NCBI GenBank assembly: GCA_902596165.1
Contig: CACJSU010000012.1
Location: forward strand, 1-40,016
Direction of reading: 5' to 3'
Origin: an uncultured SAR86 cluster bacterium
Lineage (GTDB): Bacteria; Pseudomonadota; Gammaproteobacteria; Magnimaribacterales; D2472
Length of the DNA stretch: 40,016 nucleotides
Position numbers and translations under genes: made by a program. Below, piece after piece: positions 25,368 to 34,038 of this stretch. The notes beneath the pieces were generated by a model that worked only from the letters and a program-made list of their open reading frames with translations, made no database searches and was not told the origin of the DNA. Within the stretch, counting starts at the first letter, position 1, and each line of letters begins with the position of its first letter.

Positions 25368-27599
25368 TTAGAAACTAAGCTTGAATGAAAGACTATAATT
25401 CCTTCCTGGATTCAAGAAATAGTCTAAACCTGAGTCTGAAGCGTTACTTCCAGCAACACTTGTCCAGTTCCAGTATTTCTCATCTGTGATATTTCGAACA
25501 GCCAATCTAAAAGATAAATTATCATTTGCTGCATATCCTAGATATGACTCTAATAAAACGTGGCCAGGAAGCTCCAATGCTTTCTCACAACCACTTCTTC
25601 CACATGCAGGTGGCAAGCCTTGGGGGCCCTCTGCAGTAGCTTTTATATATGAATCAATAGTTAATTTCCCTGAAGAGGAAGACCATAATAGTCCCAAAAT
25701 TGCTTGATCTGGATCAATGTTAGTTAGTTTAGCTCCTTTTTGCTTTCCAGAAGAAGAGTTAACTCCAAATGTGGTTGAAAGATTTTCAGTAACATCAAAA
25801 CTAGACTGAAACTCAACGCCTTTAATATTAACGCTTTCTAGGTTTTGATATTCAAAACTAAGCAATCCTGTATTGGTAAAACCAGTCGAGGCGCTATTAA
25901 TAAAATCTTTGTAATCATTTTCATATACTGCTATGGACCAGGAACCATTATCAGTGGCGCCCCTTAAACCAAATTCATGTCCCTCACTTTCCTCAGGTCC
26001 TAATTCTGGGTTTGGAATAATGGTGTATCGAAAAGCAAAGTTGGTAAAACTAAGATTCGAATTAAAAAAATCTGGGCTTCTGAAACCTTCTGCGTATTGA
26101 TAAAAGAATGATATGTCTTCAGCTAAATCTCTAATAAAACCAAACTTCAATGATGTTTTGCTATCGTCTTGCTCAACCAATGAATAACCAAATGGATTCA
26201 CATTTTTAAAGAGTTGGTCAACACTGATATTTAATTCGTAGCTATCATGCCTTGCTCCAATAACAATGGAAGTTTTATCAGAGATGTCTATTCTATTGTT
26301 AACATAAAATGCAGTTCTTACAGTTTCAGTGTCTGGAAAAGTTTTATTAGGATAAAGCTCTCCGCCAATATTTGAATTCACTGCTTGGGTTAAAAGATTG
26401 GTTTCGGTCCTATACCTTGGACGAGTTACATCTATAGATTCTTGCTCAGCTCCGTAAACAATGTTTTGGGTGAGACCAGATTTAGATTTAATCGATTTAA
26501 AGAATTGCAATGCAAAGCCCTCAATCGATTGATCGAAAATATAATCTTTAAATTCGCGGATAGGTGTCGGAGGTATATTTGGAACAAATTGAGGGCCACG
26601 CGCACCATTTACAAAATTTCCAAGTATGTTTTTGTCAATATTAGTGACTTGTCTTTGATCGGTTTCCTGAGAGTAAAATGAAAAGCTTCCATTATCATAA
26701 AATCCAGATTGAGCTGAAAAATCAAAAGATAATGTAACCCTATCCCTACTTCCATCATCATCTCCGATTGCTGAGGTGGTGCTAATCATTTGAGGATAGC
26801 CGCTTGTTCCTAGGTCTGAACTCAGCTTGATATCACCCTCCCATTCTTGGTTATCAAATGTAAGAGTAAGACCGAGATTATCACTTATTAAATACTTACC
26901 CTTTAAAAATACACTTGATTGCTCTCCTGAAAAAGGATTTGGTTTTTTAATAGCGTCATCATGAAGTTCAGTCTCACTTAAGTCTCTAGTTGTTACTTGA
27001 ATCAAGCCTTCCATTCTCTCTCCCACATTTGCCGCTAAATAAGAGAGCTTGGAGTGCTCATTATCACTGTCGTAACCTGCTGTAATTGATTGATAAAGAC
27101 TATTATCAGTTACTAAATCACTGGGATCTTTTGTAATATAAAGTAAAGCCCCAGCTAGACCATCTGATCCATAAAGAGCTGAACTAGGTCCTTTTAATAT
27201 TTCAACTCTTTTGAGTAATTCGGTATCAACTAAATCTCTTCCATATCCGTTATAAGTTTCACCAAACCTTACGCCATCAATTAAGAGATTCACCCTTTTG
27301 TCACCCATGCCTCTGATAGAGATAGTGTTATTGAAGGTCCTGCCAGCATAAACGTCTTTTGTAACAGATACTCCAATGGTGTTATCAAGCAAATCCCTTA
27401 AATCACTTACTTGACGAGATTCAATATCCTTTAGAGAAATAGAATCAACCGAGCCAATCACTTCTGATAAAGGGATTGGATACTTTGCTGAAATGACCAC
27501 AGTCTCTTCCACGACTTCCTCTTGCGCAATTAAAAAGCCTTGAAAAAGAATTGTTATTAAAGAAAGAAAAGTAATTTTATTTAAAATATTTATATGCAT
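25368..27599 (-). CDS. TonB-dependent heme/iron receptor, Fur-controlled
   Basis: This 743-residue outer-membrane receptor has a signal peptide ending near LIAQEE, a TonB box EETVVISAKYP, a plug domain with ISIRGMGDKRVNLLIDG and VEILKGPSSALYGSDGLAGALLY (about 145), and a 22-strand-type barrel ending in LSFKLSF with the terminal Phe. A barrel block near YAEGFRSPDFF (about 510) is typical of heme and siderophore receptors. It faces a hmuTUV-hugZ operon across two Fur boxes, so it is most likely the outer-membrane heme receptor. I did not find a clear FRAP/NPNL heme signature, so a siderophore cannot be excluded. Confidence 0.93.
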   Translation of the reverse strand: MHINILNKITFLSLITILFQGFLIAQEEVVEETVVISAKYPIPLSEVIGSVDSISLKDIESRQVSDLRDLLDNTIGVSVTKDVYAGRTFNNTISIRGMGDKRVNLLIDGVRFGETYNGYGRDLVDTELLKRVEILKGPSSALYGSDGLAGALLYITKDPSDLVTDNSLYQSITAGYDSDNEHSKLSYLAANVGERMEGLIQVTTRDLSETELHDDAIKKPNPFSGEQSSVFLKGKYLISDNLGLTLTFDNQEWEGDIKLSSDLGTSGYPQMISTTSAIGDDDGSRDRVTLSFDFSAQSGFYDNGSFSFYSQETDQRQVTNIDKNILGNFVNGARGPQFVPNIPPTPIREFKDYIFDQSIEGFALQFFKSIKSKSGLTQNIVYGAEQESIDVTRPRYRTETNLLTQAVNSNIGGELYPNKTFPDTETVRTAFYVNNRIDISDKTSIVIGARHDSYELNISVDQLFKNVNPFGYSLVEQDDSKTSLKFGFIRDLAEDISFFYQYAEGFRSPDFFNSNLSFTNFAFRYTIIPNPELGPEESEGHEFGLRGATDNGSWSIAVYENDYKDFINSASTGFTNTGLLSFEYQNLESVNIKGVEFQSSFDVTENLSTTFGVNSSSGKQKGAKLTNIDPDQAILGLLWSSSSGKLTIDSYIKATAEGPQGLPPACGRSGCEKALELPGHVLLESYLGYAANDNLSFRLAVRNITDEKYWNWTSVAGSNASDSGLDYFLNPGRNYSLSFKLSF

Positions 27600-27612
27600 G
27601 CGATTTACCTCT

Positions 27613-27631
27613 AATGAGAATGATTCTCATT
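27613..27631. promoter_or_regulatory. Fur box 1
   Basis: AATGAGAATGATTCTCATT is a near-perfect inverted repeat and matches the Fur consensus of GATAAT/ATTATC-type hexamers. It lies 14 bp before the start of the receptor gene on the minus strand. Confidence 0.9.
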
Positions 27632-27634
27632 TAC

Positions 27635-27654
27635 AATTGAGAATGATTATCATT
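27635..27654. promoter_or_regulatory. Fur box 2
   Basis: AATTGAGAATGATTATCATT is a second Fur-type inverted repeat, centred about 23 bp (two helical turns) from the first and 33 bp before hmuT. The pair would let one repressor array control both divergent heme-uptake units under iron repletion. Confidence 0.88.
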
Positions 27655-27686
27655 TACTTTTTATAAAAAAGCAATAGAATTCATAT

Positions 27687-28526
27687 ATGAGATATTTCTT
27701 AGTAATACTTTGCAGCATCGTTATTGCCTCCAACGCATGTGAAAAGGCTTCTGATCCATCTAGAATTACTTCTGCAGGAGGATCAGTAACGGAAATCATA
27801 TATTTATTAAATGCTGAGGATAATTTAATTGCAGTGGATGTCACTTCAAATTATCCTCCAGAAGCAAAGAAGCTGCCATCAATCGGTTATGTCAGACAAC
27901 TTTCAGCCGAGGGAGTTCTCTCGCTAGACCCAACTATAATTATTGGCGAGGATGATATGGGTCCCCCCTCTGTACTAGATCAGATAAAGAGAACTCAAGT
28001 AGAGATAACAATAATTCCAGAAGATCATAATATTGAGGGCATTCTCAAGAAAATTGAGTGCGTCTCTTCAGTAATAGGAATTAATTCTGAAGCAATTATA
28101 AATAACACTATAATTCCAAAAATAAGTAAATTAAATCAACTGATCCAAGAAGGTAAAAAGAAAAAAATAATTTACATCCTTGGCATGCAAAGTGGCTCCC
28201 CGTTGGTTGCTGGTAATAATACTTCTGGGGATGGGCTGATAAATATTTCTGGCGGCATTAATCCTTTCTCTTCTTTTGAAGGCTGGAAGCCAGTCGGAAC
28301 AGAATCAATCATTGAAGCATCTCCAGACTTGATCATAATTTCAGAAAGGGGTCTAAATGGATTTGGAACCATGGAGGATCTTAGAATGCATCCTGCTCTT
28401 TATTTAACACCAGCCTCACAAAATAATAAAATCATTTCAATTGATGGTATGGCATCTCTTGGCTTTGGACCCAGAACGATTGATTCCGCTATTCAGGTTT
28501 CAGAAACACTAAATGGAATCAATTAA
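27687..28526 (+). CDS. hmuT: Periplasmic heme-binding protein
   Basis: This 279-residue substrate-binding protein has an N-terminal signal (about 1-17; Cys18 in SNAC is a weak lipoprotein candidate). The BtuF-like fold shows SAGGSVTEIIYLL near the start and the HmuT hallmark GYVRQLSAEGVLSLDPTIII then GPP (about 68-95). The C-terminal part has DLIIISERGL and GFGPRT. HmuT passes heme to the HmuUV importer. It overlaps hmuU by 14 bp, so the two are coupled. An alternative would be a corrinoid or siderophore binder, but the hallmark and the hugZ neighbour favour heme. Confidence 0.92.
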   Translation: MRYFLVILCSIVIASNACEKASDPSRITSAGGSVTEIIYLLNAEDNLIAVDVTSNYPPEAKKLPSIGYVRQLSAEGVLSLDPTIIIGEDDMGPPSVLDQIKRTQVEITIIPEDHNIEGILKKIECVSSVIGINSEAIINNTIIPKISKLNQLIQEGKKKKIIYILGMQSGSPLVAGNNTSGDGLINISGGINPFSSFEGWKPVGTESIIEASPDLIIISERGLNGFGTMEDLRMHPALYLTPASQNNKIISIDGMASLGFGPRTIDSAIQVSETLNGIN

Positions 28527-29562
28527 AAAATTTTCATATCAATCATCCTTGTTTTTTCATTTTGTGACTAAAAAACAAACGGTATATATGATTTCATTAT
28601 TTGTGATCATGCTAATTTTTTCATTATTGGCAATTACATTTGGAAGCTATGGTTTATCAATAATTGATTACTTCCTTGGTAAAACCTCACCAATACAAAA
28701 CACGGTTTTAACTGAGATAAGGTTACCTAGAGTAATCCTTTCATGTCTGGCTGGAGCAAGCTTAGGAATATCTGGTGCAGCCCTTCAAGGCTTATTTAGG
28801 AATCCATTAGCAGATCCTGGTCTTATAGGTGTATCAGCTGGTGCAGCGCTAGGTGCAACTTTGATGATAGTTTTGGGTGGTGATTTATTTTCTCAAAGCT
28901 CATTGGGTATTTTTTTTATACCCCTAGCTGCTGTTGCAGGATCGTCCTTGGTAATTTTTATGCTCTATTTCATGACGAAAGGCTTTGGTTATGAGGGGGT
29001 GACTTATATGTTGCTAGTTGGCATAGCCATAAATGCTATAGCCGGCGTAGGCATAGGAATACTTACATACATTAGCTCAGATGCTGAGTTAAGAAGCTTA
29101 ACTTTCTGGACAATGGGAAGCTTTGGTGGAGTTACCTGGCCATTATTAGTACCCGTCATACTAATTATTATTTTTTCAATAATGGTAATGATTCCATATG
29201 CAAGACAATTAGATCTTCTTCAATTAGGAGAACCTGAAGCCTACAGATTAGGCGTAGATGTTCAAAAGCTAAAGTATGTAATCATAATGACTGCTGCAGC
29301 TTCTGTCGGTGCAAGCGTAGCTTTGTCTGGGATGATAGGATTTGTTGGTTTGATTGTTCCTCATTTAACAAGACTGCTTGGTGGGGTAAATCATAATTAC
29401 GTCTTACCAGGATCTGCTCTTATGGGAGCAGCATTAATGATAATAGCTGATTTAATGGCAAGAACTATTATTCAGCCAGCTGAACTTCCAATTGGACTTA
29501 TAACCAGCGCTATAGGATCGCCTTTTTTTCTTTGGTTAATTTTTAAAATTAAAAGACTATGA
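28513..29562 (+). CDS. hmuU: Heme ABC transporter permease (FecCD family)
   Basis: This 349-residue inner-membrane permease has nine or ten helices and FecCD motifs: TEIRLPRVILSCLAGASLGISGAALQG split across residues 66-92, FRNPLADPGLIGVSAGAALGA, and late GFVGLIVPHLTRLLGG with PGSALMGA, the coupling region for the ATPase. It forms a dimer with two HmuV subunits. The start lies inside the end of hmuT and it overlaps hmuV by four bases (ATGA). Confidence 0.95.
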   Translation: MESIKKFSYQSSLFFHFVTKKQTVYMISLFVIMLIFSLLAITFGSYGLSIIDYFLGKTSPIQNTVLTEIRLPRVILSCLAGASLGISGAALQGLFRNPLADPGLIGVSAGAALGATLMIVLGGDLFSQSSLGIFFIPLAAVAGSSLVIFMLYFMTKGFGYEGVTYMLLVGIAINAIAGVGIGILTYISSDAELRSLTFWTMGSFGGVTWPLLVPVILIIIFSIMVMIPYARQLDLLQLGEPEAYRLGVDVQKLKYVIIMTAAASVGASVALSGMIGFVGLIVPHLTRLLGGVNHNYVLPGSALMGAALMIIADLMARTIIQPAELPIGLITSAIGSPFFLWLIFKIKRL

Positions 29563-30332
29563 GTATTTCTGCAGAATCAATTTCATTGAACCTCGGAGGT
29601 AAAAGTATTTTGAAAGATATCTCTATTGATATCCCCTCTGGAGAAATTTTGTCAATTATTGGTCCAAATGGTGCCGGTAAAACCTCTTTGTTAAACGTCT
29701 TATCTGGAAATTTAAATTCATATGGGGGATCGGTAAGTTACAACAATATGCCCTTAAAAGATATTTCTATACAAGAAAGAGCATATACAAGAGCTGTTAT
29801 GTCTCAGTTTCAGTCAATTGCTTTTGATTATTCGGTGAGAGATATCCTTGAAATGGGCTGGTTAGATTATAACTATGAAAAAATCAAAAAAGACTTACAG
29901 GCTTTTCAACAAGAAATTATTGAAGAATGCGATATACAAAATTTAATAAATCAAAAATTTAATACTCTTTCCGGTGGTGAGCAGCGCAGAGTTCACTTTG
30001 CAAGAGCTTTGATTCAACTATGGCAGCCGCTGGATACAAACGATCAAAAATATCTTCTGCTTGATGAACCATTTTCAAACCTTGATCTTGTTCATAAAGT
30101 GAAAATGATGAACTCCATTAAAAAAAGAGCTAGTTTAGGCACAGGAGTCCTGATGATATTGCATGATTTAAATTTAGCTTATTCATTTTCAGACAAGATA
30201 GTAATTCTTAAAAATGGCAAGTTGGTTGAAAAAGGTAAAACAAAAAAAATGCTTTCTGCAAAGTTGCTAGCTAGGGCTTATGAAACTTTTATAAGCATTG
30301 ATGATAATCCAATAAATATTAGGTACTACTAG
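29559..30332 (+). CDS. hmuV: Heme ABC transporter ATP-binding protein
   Basis: This 257-residue ATPase has Walker A GPNGAGKTS (about 35-43), the HmuV-type VMSQFQSIAFDYSVRDILEMG Q-loop region, signature LSGGEQRRV (about 142), Walker B YLLLDEPFSNLD and the switch His in ILHDLN. It drives heme import with HmuU. A WQPLD stretch between signature and Walker B is typical of the heme subfamily. hugZ follows after three bases. Confidence 0.95.
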   Translation: MSISAESISLNLGGKSILKDISIDIPSGEILSIIGPNGAGKTSLLNVLSGNLNSYGGSVSYNNMPLKDISIQERAYTRAVMSQFQSIAFDYSVRDILEMGWLDYNYEKIKKDLQAFQQEIIEECDIQNLINQKFNTLSGGEQRRVHFARALIQLWQPLDTNDQKYLLLDEPFSNLDLVHKVKMMNSIKKRASLGTGVLMILHDLNLAYSFSDKIVILKNGKLVEKGKTKKMLSAKLLARAYETFISIDDNPINIRYY

Positions 30333-30335
30333 TTT

Positions 30336-31067
30336 ATGAATGACAAAATCAAAAAATATGAGTTAAGCGCAACAAATTTATTAAGATCAACAAATTCAGG
30401 AATCTTATCAACCATCTCAAAAGCTTATAAGGGGTACCCATTTGGAAGTTATGTAACCTTTATAACAGGTCCTGATAGATCTATTTATATCTATGCAAGC
30501 ACTCTTGCTCAACACACAAAGAATCTTTTCAAGGATTCTAAAGCCTGCATAACACTCTCAAGAGAAAAAAAGGATGATGATAAGCAAAATTCTCAAAGGC
30601 TAACCTTGATGGGGGATCTCGAGCCAGTCAATGAAAATGATAAAGAATACATAAAAAATAGATTTCATACCTTTCTTCCAGAAAGTAAGAAATATTCAAA
30701 AATGCATGACTTTGATTTCTATAAATTATCATTGCATAAAATTAGGTGGATAGGTGGCTTTGGTGAAATAGCATGGCTGAAGAATAAAAATTGGAAACCT
30801 CATAGTCCAAAGTGGTTATCAACAGAGATACAAATGATAGAGCATATGAACGAAGACCATCAAAATGTTATTTATTCAACGTTTAAAGCCCAGCATGGTA
30901 AAGCTGATAAAAAAGCAAAAATGATTGCGCTATGTGTAGATGGCTACTTCATAGAGTCAAGGGGTGAGATATTTTATATTAATTTTGATGATATTTGCCT
31001 TAATGCAAAAAGCTACAGGGAGATGCTCATTTCTCAAGCTAAACAATATAGAAAGTTTGAGCAATAG
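30336..31067 (+). CDS. hugZ: HugZ-family heme-degrading protein
   Basis: This 243-residue cytoplasmic protein has a split-barrel flavin-reductase-like domain (about 8-150: LLRSTNSGILSTISKAYKGYPFGSYV, then a YIYASTLAQHTKNLF strand-helix) and a C-terminal DUF2470 domain starting at HMNEDHQNV (about 169). HugZ/HutZ enzymes bind heme and open its ring to free iron. The His of the DUF2470 block is the likely region for heme binding in HutZ. It ends the hmuTUV operon, and its role would be iron release from imported heme. No standard HemO-type heme oxygenase is present nearby. Confidence 0.92.
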   Translation: MNDKIKKYELSATNLLRSTNSGILSTISKAYKGYPFGSYVTFITGPDRSIYIYASTLAQHTKNLFKDSKACITLSREKKDDDKQNSQRLTLMGDLEPVNENDKEYIKNRFHTFLPESKKYSKMHDFDFYKLSLHKIRWIGGFGEIAWLKNKNWKPHSPKWLSTEIQMIEHMNEDHQNVIYSTFKAQHGKADKKAKMIALCVDGYFIESRGEIFYINFDDICLNAKSYREMLISQAKQYRKFEQ

Positions 31068-31076
31068 GAGAAAAGC

Positions 31077-31220
31077 ATGGTTAAGTCAGTAATTACAGAA
31101 AAAATTATAAAACACGACAGTTTTTTGTTAGCAGGAATATACACAATAGGTCATATATTCATTGCTTCGACTAAAACATTTCTTACTGTGTTTCTTCCAC
31201 ACATCAAATGTATTTGTTGA
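31077..31220 (+). CDS. Candidate 47-residue hydrophobic protein after hugZ
   Basis: A 47-codon frame starts at ATG 31077 with an excellent AGGAG six bases upstream that overlaps the hugZ stop. The product is hydrophobic in the middle (SFLLAGIYTIGHIFIASTKT) and ends in HIKCIC. The good ribosome site and position at the end of the Fur-controlled operon argue for translation. I do not recognise a family. It may be a truncated remnant whose continuation lies in another frame at 31208. Confidence 0.5.
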   Translation: MVKSVITEKIIKHDSFLLAGIYTIGHIFIASTKTFLTVFLPHIKCIC

Positions 31221-31339
31221 TAAGCATTAGTAATACAATAGCAATAAATACTTTTATTAACTTTTTAGTAAAGGGGTCCATATCAGCAATAAATGCTTTT
31301 ATTAACTTTTTAGTGGGGATGTCGTCCATTACGAAATAA
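31208..31339 (+). CDS. Possible 43-residue ORF or remnant containing a 15-residue repeat
   Basis: ATG 31208 opens 43 codons with the duplicated segment AINTFINFLVKGSIS / AINAFINFLV. It overlaps the end of the preceding small ORF in a different frame. No ribosome binding site is visible, so it may be the out-of-frame remainder of a decayed membrane protein gene. Confidence 0.25.
   Translation: MYLLISISNTIAINTFINFLVKGSISAINAFINFLVGMSSITK
31240..31314 (+). repeat. Two 30-bp direct repeats, 45-bp period
   Basis: Copies at 31240-31269 and 31285-31314 differ at one base (A to G). The 45-bp period keeps the reading frame, so in one frame it doubles a 15-residue hydrophobic unit. It lies between the heme operon and the tRNA-Glu terminator. 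Confidence 0.85.
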
Positions 31340-31387
31340 TACACTAAAAATTGTTACAGGAATGGACTCAACCGTTGACTCAATGCC

Positions 31388-31426
31388 AAAAAAAAGAACC
31401 CTATAAACGTTATATCTATAGGGTTC
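31388..31426 (-). terminator. Rho-independent terminator of tRNA-Glu
   Basis: On the minus strand a perfect 10-bp stem GAACCCTATA/TATAGGGTTC with an 11-nt loop is followed by T8. It begins 10 bp past the tRNA 3' end. Confidence 0.88.
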
Positions 31427-31436
31427 TCAAAGAAAC

Positions 31437-31512
31437 TGGCATCCCGTAGGGGAGTCGAACCCCTGTTGCCGAGATGAAAACCCGGTGTCCTAGGCCTCTA
31501 GACGAACGGGAC
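31437..31512 (-). tRNA. tRNA-Glu (anticodon TTC)
   Basis: The 76-nt minus-strand sequence begins GTCCCGTTCGTCTAGAGGCC and folds as a cloverleaf. The acceptor stem is GTCCCGT/ACGGGAT, the anticodon arm is CCGGG-TTTTCAT-CTCGG with TTC as anticodon, the T-arm has GGTTCGACTCC, and CCA is encoded. The first acceptor pair is G-T instead of G-C. Confidence 0.97.
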
Positions 31513-31564
31513 TAGATTGCGGCAATTATAAAAGCTAATAAGCTACTTGAAAAGGTTTAAAGGT

Positions 31565-32290
31565 CTATTTAATTCTGTTATTTACAGCTTTTAAAAAACC
31601 TCTAAGAAAGTTGCCTTCCATTTGATCTGGGTAGAGTCTGCGAAACATTCTTTCCATTCTTGTCGTAATTTGTTTTGGATTTTTAGGATCAACAAGCTCC
31701 AAGGCTTCTACCGTTTCATTGAAGTGCTCGATAAGATTATTTAATTCTTCTGATGTGTATTCTGGAAAATCTTGCCAAGACTCTACAAAATTATTTTGTG
31801 AGGATTGATAAAGTTCATAACACACCACCTGTGTTGACATAGCTATATTTAAAACTGGGTATTCAGGATGCGCTGGGATAATCAAATGTTTATTAGCCAG
31901 CTGTAACTCTTCGTTGGTAAGCCCCCTATCCTCGCGACCAAACAATATTGAAACTTGGATTTCATTCAATACTAATTCTTGCATCTCCAGTGCTGCATCT
32001 CTGGCAGTTAGAGTTGGCCATTCAATCGTTCGATCTCTTGCTGATGTCGCATAGATAACTTTTGAGTTTTTTACAGCCTCCTGAATTGAAGGAAAGATTT
32101 TTGCATTTTCTAAAACATCGGTTGCGTTTCCAGCCAGGGCAGTTGCTTCTTGATGTGGAAATTTTTTTGGATTGATCAAAGCTAGGTTAGCTAAACCCAT
32201 ATTTTTCATAGCACGGGCAACGGACCCAATGTTTCCAGGATGGGAAGTTTCAACTAAAACTATCTGCACAAATCGATTAATGGGATTCAT
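31565..32290 (-). CDS. trmJ: tRNA (cytidine/uridine-2'-O-)-methyltransferase TrmJ
   Basis: This 241-residue SPOUT methyltransferase methylates the 2'-OH of residue 32 in the tRNA anticodon loop using SAM. Family blocks are LVETSHPGNIGSVARAMKNM near the start, GNATDVLENA, ILFGREDRGLTNEEL (about 118) and IPAHPEYPVLNIAMSTQVVCYEL, which forms the knotted SAM site. The C-terminal helical tail carries RMERMFRRL. It is divergent from suhB with a 36-bp gap, the same pairing as in E. coli. Confidence 0.95.
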   Translation of the reverse strand: MNPINRFVQIVLVETSHPGNIGSVARAMKNMGLANLALINPKKFPHQEATALAGNATDVLENAKIFPSIQEAVKNSKVIYATSARDRTIEWPTLTARDAALEMQELVLNEIQVSILFGREDRGLTNEELQLANKHLIIPAHPEYPVLNIAMSTQVVCYELYQSSQNNFVESWQDFPEYTSEELNNLIEHFNETVEALELVDPKNPKQITTRMERMFRRLYPDQMEGNFLRGFLKAVNNRIK

Positions 32291-32326
32291 AGAACTATTA
32301 TCGTCATTTCCAGTACAATATGCGAC

Positions 32327-33127
32327 ATGTCAAAGCCAGCCTTATTAAACGTCGCGATTCTTGCAGCCAAAGTAGGCGCTGCTGAACTTGAATTTGCTGT
32401 TAAAAAAGTTCACAAACTCGATGTCATTAAAAAAGGTCCGACCGATTATGTAACAGAAGTTGATAAGAAGGTTGAGTCTTTAGTCTTTGAGGAAATCAAA
32501 AAATATTATCCTGAAGATAATTTTCTTGGTGAGGAATCAGGCCACGAAGTTAACACCTCTAATACCACTTGGATTTTAGACCCAATTGATGGAACAACTA
32601 ACTTTATCCATGGTTATCCTCAGTACTGCATTTCGCTGGCGTGCGTTGTCGCAGACCAAACACAACATGCTGTGATTATTGATCCAACGCGTAGAGAGGA
32701 ATTTAGTGCTTCAAGAGGTAAAGGGGCTGAGCTAAATGGCGAAAGAATCAGAGTCAGCAAACGCCCAAACTTGAAAGATGCTTTGGTAGGAAATACTTCT
32801 CATGTTAATGAATCGCAAAAATATACCTTTGATAACATAGCAACCTTTAGATCTCTTTATAAACACAGTCTTACCATCAGAAGATCTGGTTGTTCTGCAC
32901 TTGATCTTGCCTATGTTGCTTCTGGTCGGCTAGATGCGTTTTGGGCACAAGGTTTAGGTATTTGGGATGTTGCGGCAGGAATGCTGATAGCCGAAGAAGC
33001 TGGGGCTTTAACAAGTGATTTTTTGGGCAATCCAAACTATAAAGATAGCGATCATTATTTATGCGCTACTCCAAAATGCTTCAAGCCAATGCTTGAATCT
33101 ATTAAGCCAAACTTCAAAGCCAATTAA
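32327..33127 (+). CDS. suhB: Inositol-1-monophosphatase family protein SuhB
   Basis: This 266-residue protein has the metal-binding motifs of inositol monophosphatases: GEES (about 69), DPIDGTTNFIHG (about 86-97) and WDVAAGMLIAEEAG (about 213). SuhB dephosphorylates inositol phosphate in vitro and in gammaproteobacteria also joins the rRNA antitermination complex. Its stop codon overlaps the convergent secF stop within the shared TTAA. Confidence 0.96.
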   Translation: MSKPALLNVAILAAKVGAAELEFAVKKVHKLDVIKKGPTDYVTEVDKKVESLVFEEIKKYYPEDNFLGEESGHEVNTSNTTWILDPIDGTTNFIHGYPQYCISLACVVADQTQHAVIIDPTRREEFSASRGKGAELNGERIRVSKRPNLKDALVGNTSHVNESQKYTFDNIATFRSLYKHSLTIRRSGCSALDLAYVASGRLDAFWAQGLGIWDVAAGMLIAEEAGALTSDFLGNPNYKDSDHYLCATPKCFKPMLESIKPNFKAN

Positions 33128-34038
33128 GGCATGTCATCAAACTCAGCGCCCTCTGGCTCTGGGATAGCCAAGTCATCTTGCGTGATTGACATTCCTAGCA
33201 GCATATTTGCAACAACATATATCGATGAATAGGTTCCAATAAGAACACCGATAATTAATGCCTGACTGAAACCTTTGATCATGTCCCCGCCAAAGAAAAA
33301 TAGTGCCAGCAATACTAACAAAGTTGTCAAAGATGTAATCAATGTTCTAGAAAGAGTTTGATTGATAGATCGATTAACAATTTCGTGAGGTTCAAATCCC
33401 CTCTCGCCTCTAAAATTTTCTCTGATCCTATCAGATACAACGATCGTATCATTTAGAGAATAACCAATCACAGCAAGTAGAGCTGCTAAAACAGTCAAAT
33501 CAAAGTCCCAAGAAAGTAATGAGAAGAGCCCAAGAATAATTATCACATCATGAGCAAGGGCTGCCACTGCGCCAAGCGCAAACTTATATTGAAATCTAAA
33601 TGCAACATAAAGCAAAATCATGCCCAATGCTACAAGCATTCCAAGACCACCTTGATCCCTTAGCTCAGAGCCAATCTGAGGCCCGACAAATTCAATTCTT
33701 TTTAACTCTGTTGAAGGATCAGCATCCTGCAAAAATTTGTAAATCACATCTCCCAACTGACTGTTGCCATCCTTATCAGCAACTTTAATTAAGACATCAG
33801 AGTTTGAACCAAAATTTACAATCTGAAAATCATCAAATCCATTGCGGGTCATTAAGCCCCTAATTTCCATGAGGTCAGCAGCCTCTTCATAAGATACTTC
33901 TATCAGCGTCCCACCACTGAAATCTAAACCTAAGTTAAGGCCTTTGAAGCCTAAAGAACCAATGGATAAAATTAGCAAAACTAAGGAAGCTATTGTTGCA
34001 AACCTTCGATAATTCATGAATGGAATATTAAAGTTCAT
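33124..34038 (-). CDS. secF: Protein translocase subunit SecF
   Basis: This 304-residue inner-membrane protein has six helices and SecF motifs: GLNLGLDFSGGTLIEVSYE after the first helix, LALGMILLYVAFRFQ, AHDVIIILGLFSLL, and AVIGYSLNDTIVVSDRIREN (about 200). With SecD it uses the proton gradient to help export through SecYEG. Its start overlaps the secD stop by one base (TAATG). Confidence 0.97.
   Translation of the reverse strand: MNFNIPFMNYRRFATIASLVLLILSIGSLGFKGLNLGLDFSGGTLIEVSYEEAADLMEIRGLMTRNGFDDFQIVNFGSNSDVLIKVADKDGNSQLGDVIYKFLQDADPSTELKRIEFVGPQIGSELRDQGGLGMLVALGMILLYVAFRFQYKFALGAVAALAHDVIIILGLFSLLSWDFDLTVLAALLAVIGYSLNDTIVVSDRIRENFRGERGFEPHEIVNRSINQTLSRTLITSLTTLLVLLALFFFGGDMIKGFSQALIIGVLIGTYSSIYVVANMLLGMSITQDDLAIPEPEGAEFDDMP

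Noticed and set aside
31221-31436. CRISPR or mobile-element interpretation of the direct repeats before tRNA-Glu
   Set aside because: Only two copies with a 15-bp gap exist, there are no cas genes, transposase or integrase, and no duplicated tRNA end was found.
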